From Candolleomyces eurysporus (lineage: Eukaryota; Basidiomycota; Agaricomycetes; Agaricales; Psathyrellaceae): 23,999 bases of DNA. Position 1 is the first letter of the stretch; each line of letters begins with the position of its first letter. Under the pieces are notes generated by a model. It was given only the letters and a program-made list of their open reading frames with translations, was not told the origin of the DNA and did not search any database. Positions 18,010 through 23,999 of this stretch are shown here, piece by piece. The position numbers and the translations under genes are program-made. The DNA is taken from assembly GCA_027579435.1 (NCBI GenBank), contig JANBPK010001015.1, positions 1 through 23,999 of the forward strand, in the 5' to 3' direction.

Positions 18010-21000
18010 GTCCCCACAAGGAAGAGGAGGGCAACGAAATCGTAGCTCCTACCATCGACATTGATTCCAACCACTCGAACGACCTGTTCATAACTTCTAG
18101 CATGACTACCCGTGCTACTCGTCGTTGTTTACTTGGGAAATTAGCCCGTGAAGAAGAAGAAGAGATTCTCAAACCCATGTTCCCTATACCTCCATCCATC
18201 ACGCCGCACAAGATAACACAACTCAAGCCTCGTCTTATGAAGCCAGCCGGATGTGCTTTCCTGGGAAGTAGTCCCACTCAAATCAAGGGGTATGTTAACT
18301 CCCTCTTTGAGACTCCTACAGCGATAGTCGTTGATTCCGGATCCGATATTACCTTAATCTCTGAAAGATATCTGAAATCACTTCTGAAAACCCCGAAGAT
18401 CCGGAGCGGGCAACGCGTAACCCTGGTACAAGTTACCGGGAAATCCGTTATCACCGGATACGTGACTCTGGATCTGTACTTCCAGCTCAATCAGCAATTA
18501 CACGACGCCGTGAAAATCTCCGTCGAAGCTTATGTTGTCAAGGGAATGAGTACTAATCTCATCTTGGGAAACGACTTTGCAGAACAATACGAAATTGGGA
18601 TCACTCGAAGAGCAGGAAAGGCTTTCGTCACTTTGGGAAGTAACAAATACGCCGTCAAGGTCCTCGAAGCTCTTGATAAGCAGTTCTTATACTTAGACGA
18701 CATGGGAAATTCGTTTAAAGTACTTACCCAACCCAATCTAGCACGCAAATTAGGAAGAAACAAAGCGCACCGGAAAACGCAAACGAAGAAAAGAAGACTT
18801 AGGAAGCAATTCAGTAAAGGGGAAGCTCGATCCCGTTTCGAGTACTGCATCAATCCTGGCACACAGTGACTCGTTCATTTGGAACCAGTCTTTCCTACCA
18901 ACTCTCAAGTATTCACCCTGGAACGAAGTGCTTACACCAACGGCACCCCCGACTCGCAATCCATTTATTCGCTACCCGAAACCATCATAGACAGAGAGGT
19001 GCCCTTCGTATGGATCTCTAATTTCTCAACCCTGCCCATAACTATTGCTCAAGGACAACTACTGGGCTATCTGGCTGATCCGAATGACATTTACGCTTCA
19101 ATCAACCAGCTAGCGCCGAACGAAGTACGGGCGCTTAGTAACTATTCTCAATACATTCGAGGGCACTACTCTGAGAATTCATCACTTTATCTCCAATCTA
19201 CTAAGGGTAGCGACGAGTCAGACTTCACAAAAGAAGAGTATGATCAACTAGAAAACCAACCTATCGTCGGGGGACCGAAAACTAGCGAGATTCCTCTGGA
19301 ATCTTTGGAATCGAAGTCGTTCGAGGACGAGATTGATATATCAAAGGATCTGAGCGCTGAATGCCAAGAGCAACTGCTAGAAGTACTCAGACGGAATAAA
19401 CAAGCGTTTGCGCTTGATGGGAGATTGGGAAGTTACGAGGAGGGGGTGAGCATACCGATGAAGGAAGGAGTGAAGCCTATCTCTATTCCTCCCTACCCCA
19501 TGTCACCGGCAAACAGAGCAACAATCGACACCCAAATGGATGCTTGGCTACAGCTGGAAGTAATCGAACCCTCCAGAAGCCCATGGGCCGCTCCTGTCTT
19601 CATCGTTCACCGAAACGGAAAGCCTAGGATGGTGATAGACCTGCGAAAGTTGAACGAACAGGTAATCCCAGACGAGTTTCCCTTACCGCGACAGGAGGAT
19701 ATACTACAGACCCTTTCAGGGAGCTGCTACCTGTCGACCCTAGACGCGCTCTCAGGATTCACGCAACTGACCGTTCGAAAAGAGGATAGAGAAAAACTGG
19801 CCTTCCGGACACATCGAGGGCTCTTCCAATTTAAGCGGATGCCGTTCGGATACAGGAACGGACCGGCAGTCTTTCAGCGAGTTATGCAGGGAATTCTGGC
19901 ACCTTATCTATGGTTATTCTCATTGGTTTATATAGATGACATTGTAATCTTCTCGAAGAACTTCGAGGATCATCTAACGCATATTAGCAAGGTCCTGGTA
20001 GCGATCCAGGAAGCTGAGATAACCTTGTCCCCTTCAAAATGTCATTTCGGATATGAATCACTGCTTTTACTAGGACAGAAGGTTTCTAGGCTAGGTTTAT
20101 CAACTCACAAGGAAAAGGTAGAAGCCATAAATCAACTCAAAGAACCTACCAACATACGTGAATTGCAAACATTTCTCGGAATGATGGTTTACTTCTCCTC
20201 TTATATCCCATTTTACGCCTGGATAGTTCACCCGTTATTTCAGTTATTAAAGAAAAAGAAGGAATGGGATTGGGGAGAGGAACAAAGACAAGCATTCGAG
20301 CTAGCTAAGAAGGTGCTCACGAACGCCCCAGTCCGAGCCCACGCCATTCCCGGGCGACCATACAGGATCTACTCAGATGCGTGCGACTACGCACTAGCGG
20401 CAATCCTCCAACAAGTACAACCTATCCTAGTCCGTGACTTAAAGGGAACAAAGGCGTACGAGAAAATCGAGAAAGCCTGGAAGGAAAAGGAGGCCAAACC
20501 TCCTATACTAGCGGTTCATCTCTCTAAGGAGAATATGGACGTACCTACTGACGAGTGGGGAGATTCTCTAGAAGAGACGACAGTACACACCGAGCGGGTT
20601 ATCGCATACTGGTCGAGGATTTTGCAGCCAGCTGAACGGAATTACTCACCTACGGAAAGAGAAGCGTTAGCCTTGAAGGAAGGGTTAGTTAAGTTCCAAC
20701 CACTGCTCGAAGGGGAAGAGATACTCGCGATAACGGACCACGCTGCATTGACTTGGTGCAAGACGTTCCAAAACGTAAACCAAAGGCTTCTCAGCTGGGG
20801 GCTGATTTTCGCCGCCTTCCCAAATATGAAGATCATACACAGAGCCGGGAGGATTCATTCCAATGTTGATCCGATCTCGAGACTGCAAAGGAAAATACCA
20901 CAACAAGAGGGACCACTCACCGGACCGAATCACCACCTGACCATCGGTACTCAAGATCCGTTAGCTAACATGTTCAACGAATTAGCGGAGAGATTCGAGA

Positions 21001-22716
21001 AGAAGCTTCTCACCGTTGTTGCTCAGTTTAGCAAATCGGAATATTATGATGCTCTGGAAGATGTGATAACTGAAGAAGTGACATGGGTCGACGCAGAAAC
21101 CAAAGAGGAAAGCTCGATACAGGTCTCCTGCCCCAGGAGTTTCTCCGTGGTTATAGCAATCACGGACAAAGAGAGGGAGCAATGGAAAATGGGGTACGCA
21201 AAGGATCGACACTTTGTACGGATTCTGGAACAATTAAAGGAGGAAGGAACCGCTGGAATAGGTTTTTCCGAGAGATATCGACGCGAGGCAGATGGCTTGA
21301 TTTACTTCCGTGACAATCTGGGAAATCTTCGGTTATGCGTGCCCGAGAACCTGGTACAAAATATCATCAAGGAAGATCACGACACAATCACAGAAGGAGC
21401 ACATGGCGGGTTTCACAAGACTTACAACCGTTTAGCTACAAAATTCTACTGGCCCTCGATGTCGCGAAGCATCAAATGATATATTAGTACTTGCGATGTA
21501 TGCCAGAAGATCAAGCCAAGGAGACACGCTCCAGTAGGATTACTTCAACCTATACCAATACCAACACAGCCCTTCGAAGTCATCTCAATGGACTTCATAA
21601 CCGAGTTACCGGAAACGCCCACAGGATATGATAGCGTACTAGTAATAGTGGACAAACTTACTAAATATGTCCTATTTATCCCCACTACTACTACCTTGAC
21701 CGAGACCGAATGCGCCAGACTATTCTTCCACCATGTGGTAACTAAGTTCGGGATTCCTCGGCAAGTTATTTCAGACCGGGATACCAGGTGGCGTGGAGAA
21801 TTCTGGAAGGGAGTGTGTGAATTGATGGGTATGAAACGTGCTTTGACCACTTCGTATCATCCTCAGGCTGATGGACAGACTGAAATAGTAAACCAGTACC
21901 TTGAAATAGCGTTACGGGCGTTTATTGGTCACGATGAAGGCAGAAGACAGTGGGATGAACACTTAGACGCCCTGGCGCTCTCCTTCAATACCTCCCCACA
22001 TTCCTCCACTGGCTTCACGCCATCCTATCTACTATGAGGATACCATCCGCTAACGAGTTCCACCTTATTAAANCCCCCCCGACACAATCGATCGACCGGG
22101 AATAGAAGAAATTTCGGTGGAACTGGCCGCCAAGATGGTGGAAGGATTTGAAGTCGACCGAAACCGAGCACAAGACGCTCTCATCAGATCACAGCTTGCG
22201 CAGGAAAGACAGTATAATAAGGGGAGGTTACTTTGGGAGTTCAAGGAGGGTGATCTGGTGGTGTTGAATCGGGAATCACTGGGATTATCCCGGGATAGCA
22301 AAGGAAAGGGCCAGAAACTCCTGCCAAAGTATGAAGGGCCCTTTGAGATCTCGGAAAAATTAGGAAAGACTACGTACCGACTACGATTGCCTGCTTCATA
22401 CGGTATACATCCTGTAATCAACACGGCTCATCTGGAGCCTTACCAAGCGGACGAAACCGACGATCCGGAACGACCAAGATTAGAAGGACAGCGAGGAGGT
22501 TTCGAGGAATTTCCAGAGTTTGAAGTCGAAGGAATAATCGATGAGAAATGGAGGAAACTTCGAAGCGGAAGAAGAGAAAGGCTGTTTAGGGTGAGATACA
22601 AGGGCTACGGACCGGATGGAGACACATGGGAGTCGAGACGCAACCTAAGGAACACCGCCAAAATTCTTAGGGATTGGGAACGCCAGAAGAGAGGGACCAG
22701 GAAAGGAAAGGCCTAG
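17973..22716 (+). pseudogene. pol: Pol polyprotein (protease, RT, RNase H, integrase, chromodomain) with three in-frame TGAs
   Basis: The frame overlaps the gag end and runs with interruptions to a TAG at 22714-22716. The protease has VVDSGSDITLIS (catalytic DSG at 18333-18341). TGA at 18867-18869 is followed without frame change by the 866-codon RT-RNase H part: RT fingers PWAAPVFIV..KPRMVIDLRKLN, the catalytic motif VYIDDIVIFS (19929-19940), RNase H SDACDYAL with D at 20376, and TDHAALTW. The integrase zinc-binding HH..CC spans a TGA at 21477-21479. The integrase core has D at 21591, D at 21774 and E at 21882 (35 residues between the last two). TGA at 22035-22037 follows SYLL. The N at 22073 beside seven C marks a frame change. 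The end carries a chromodomain (FEVEGIIDEKW...FRVRYKGYGPDGDTWES), which in chromoviruses targets chromatin. All three TGAs fit CGA to TGA. Catalytic residues are otherwise intact. Confidence 0.85.
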
Positions 22717-22814
22717 ACACTCCACAAGGAATAAATACGAAGCATTGGAAGACATGAGGGTCAGTCTCATTACTTCCTTCCTCTCCCCTCTTTACTAAAT
22801 CCCCTGTCCTTACT
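22717..22814 (+). promoter_or_regulatory. Pyrimidine-rich leader before the accessory ORF
   Basis: Between the pol stop and the next ATG lies a CT-rich tract (about 22772-22812), including CTTCCTTCCTCTCCCCTC and a TACTAAAT motif. CT-rich tracts just before the start codon are common in fungal promoters, so separate transcription of the accessory ORF is possible. No splice acceptor was seen. Confidence 0.35.
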
Positions 22815-23684
22815 ATGTCTGCAATCGAGGTTTACTTGCCTCTCGACTCCGACCTTCATCTAACCTTACCTCGCGATCACGCGAATTCCATCTACTCGAC
22901 TTCCCCCTTGACTTACAAACTGGACGAGGAATTCGACTTTGTCGAGATCTTCCCGACCGGCGACAGGAATCACCTTCAAGTTGGGCTGGATCCCACCTTC
23001 GTCACGGCTCTATTCTGGGCTATAACACGTGTCAAGCAAATCATAAATCGTGCTACTCGAGGAGCAGTTCCATCAGTCGCTGTCAATGTAGCGATCCCTG
23101 ACGAACTCTTCGACAACCTAGGAATGAAGAAACCGAAACTTCTGGTGCTCTTGGAACGAGCCGACATCAATCCCCTTTGGTGTTTTGGAGAACGATCAAC
23201 GCTCCGACAGATCGTCTCTGGATTGCAGCAATTGGGACGAGAAGCCATCGGTTGGATCCTGGAAGCGCGCTGGCGCAGCCAACTCATGGGGGATCGATCG
23301 CTATGGGATTGGGAAGACCCCTGCGCTTTACGAGGACTCAGATCTATCCTCGGGAACTACGATCTAACCACATACGTACCAGCCAACTCTCCTGTTCACA
23401 ACGCTCACGATTACTCTGCCCCTGGCTCCCCAACCGACTCTATCATTACGCTGACCCCAAGTTTGCCAGGTAGCGTGTACCTTCCGTTTTTTGAGGATGA
23501 CGACAATGAGACATCTACCGAAAGCAGCGACGACGTGGAGGTTCTCCTACAGCTTGTGCTGCACCCTACCGCTTCTCGCTATGCTTTACGGTACCCTCTG
23601 GCGGACGTCTTCGGTCGAAAACCGCTTATCGAAAACGGATATGTAGAGGAGGATGGTGATGCGATGGATGTAGATGAGGAGTAA
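22815..23684 (+). CDS. Accessory ORF of chromovirus, 289 residues, function unknown
   Basis: An intact frame from ATG (22815) to TAA, lying between pol and the 3' LTR, where retroviruses keep env. There is no signal peptide, membrane segment or known catalytic motif. The N-terminal ~200 residues look folded: YLPLDSDLHLTLP, YKLDEEFDFVEIF, FVTALFWAITRVKQIINRATRG, and WILEARWRSQLMGD..LWDWEDP. The C-terminal third is acidic (FFEDDDNETSTESSDDVE and a DAMDVDEE end). It is not damaged, unlike the neighbouring pol. I have an impression that similar 'hypothetical proteins' accompany basidiomycete Gypsy elements, but cannot name a family. A Gag-like or RNA/chromatin-binding helper is conceivable; a captured host gene is the alternative. 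Confidence 0.75.
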   Translation: MSAIEVYLPLDSDLHLTLPRDHANSIYSTSPLTYKLDEEFDFVEIFPTGDRNHLQVGLDPTFVTALFWAITRVKQIINRATRGAVPSVAVNVAIPDELFDNLGMKKPKLLVLLERADINPLWCFGERSTLRQIVSGLQQLGREAIGWILEARWRSQLMGDRSLWDWEDPCALRGLRSILGNYDLTTYVPANSPVHNAHDYSAPGSPTDSIITLTPSLPGSVYLPFFEDDDNETSTESSDDVEVLLQLVLHPTASRYALRYPLADVFGRKPLIENGYVEEDGDAMDVDEE

Positions 23685-23700
23685 GTGACGACTCGTTTGC

Positions 23701-23710
23701 TGGGGGGGTA
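23701..23710 (+). other. Polypurine tract of chromovirus
   Basis: TGGGGGGGTA lies immediately before the 3' LTR start TGTCATGG. A G run at this place primes plus-strand synthesis in LTR elements. It follows the accessory ORF stop by 16 bases. Confidence 0.65.
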
Positions 23711-23999
23711 TGTCATGGATAAACTCTATTTTTCTCTCATTTTTCCTTTTTTTATTTACCAAGCCTTGTCGTCTCTTAGATAGAGAAGAAATAAGCTATA
23801 TTAGTCTGGACTAAAGCTGCCTAAGTGCCACAATGTTTGNCAAACTAAGTAAATATTTATTTACAGACTTTAAGTACACTACATTGTACTTTGATATATA
23901 AATGGTGACTTATCCAATGAAGGATTCTCCCGGAAGGTTCAAGAAAGTATTGGACTTATCCAAACACAACGAGAATTGATCGGAGTCATTTCCAGACTT
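23711..23999 (+). repeat. 3' LTR of chromovirus, cut by window end
   Basis: The first 289 bases match 14443 onward. The only differences are seven instead of eight T in one run and an N at 23840 inside TTTGNCAAAC. The remaining ~380 bases and the target duplication lie outside. Confidence 0.9.

Larger units (their letters stand above)
14443..23999 (+). mobile_element. Ty3/Gypsy chromovirus with extra ORF, nearly complete
   Basis: A 5' LTR (14443-15112), gag, protease-RT-RNase H-integrase-chromodomain, an accessory ORF, a purine tract, and the first 289 bases of the 3' LTR. It sits inside the RNase H region of the DIRS-like remnant. Over the overlap the two LTRs differ only by one T in a run and by an N, so the insertion is recent. 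The 5-base sequence before the element is CAGCC; the matching flank lies beyond the window. Pol order with integrase after RNase H and a C-terminal chromodomain defines the chromovirus class. Confidence 0.9.

Noticed and set aside
22815..23684. Accessory ORF as an env glycoprotein
   Set aside because: There is no signal peptide, no hydrophobic membrane segment and no fusion-type region; the tail is acidic and soluble-looking.

Overview
The window reads as a repeat-rich stretch of a filamentous basidiomycete genome, probably an agaricomycete. Evidence: NLR-type WD40 repeats, a spliced gene with a 57-base GT-AG intron, a DIRS-like retrotransposon with a CCCH-type Gag, a chromodomain Ty3/Gypsy element, and CpG-to-TpG decay of repeats. 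The species cannot be named from the sequence. No CRISPR array, operon or prokaryotic signal was seen.

Layout. 1-913: 3' end of a WD40 protein, open at the window edge. 914-1301: no gene, but a run of perfect hairpins. 1302-7419: three direct copies of a 1.2-1.3 kb LTR-like repeat (called A), one truncated copy of a second LTR-like repeat (called B), and between A2 and A3 a minus-strand spliced pseudogene with a Cys-rich segment. 7443-14442: remains of one old DIRS-like retrotransposon, Gag with a zinc-finger tail followed by RT-RNase H. It is split by two full B copies in opposite orientation (7687-9023 and 9341-12491). The second B copy is itself split by a 1.8 kb LTR-type unit with two dissimilar LTRs (9425-11220). 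A minus-strand tRNA or tRNA-like gene (12600-12671) sits in the Gag-RT linker. 14443-23999: a Ty3/Gypsy chromovirus inserted in the RNase H part of the DIRS-like element. It has a 670-base 5' LTR, gag, protease-RT-RNase H-integrase-chromodomain, an extra intact 289-codon ORF, a purine tract, and 289 bases of the 3' LTR.

Relative age by nesting: DIRS-like element first, then the B copies, then the dissimilar-LTR unit inside B3. The chromovirus is also later than the DIRS-like element and looks recent because its LTRs are almost identical. Its pol is nevertheless closed by three in-frame TGA codons, each explained by CGA to TGA. Four more such TGAs lie in the DIRS-like remnant.

The best candidate for something undescribed is the accessory ORF between pol and the 3' LTR: full length, no membrane segment, acidic tail, and undamaged beside a broken pol. 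Five N bases all lie at or near short homopolymers or gaps, and several frame breaks coincide with homopolymers, so some of the 'pseudogene' character may be assembly error. Family assignments come from recognised motifs and remembered family patterns, not from a database search.
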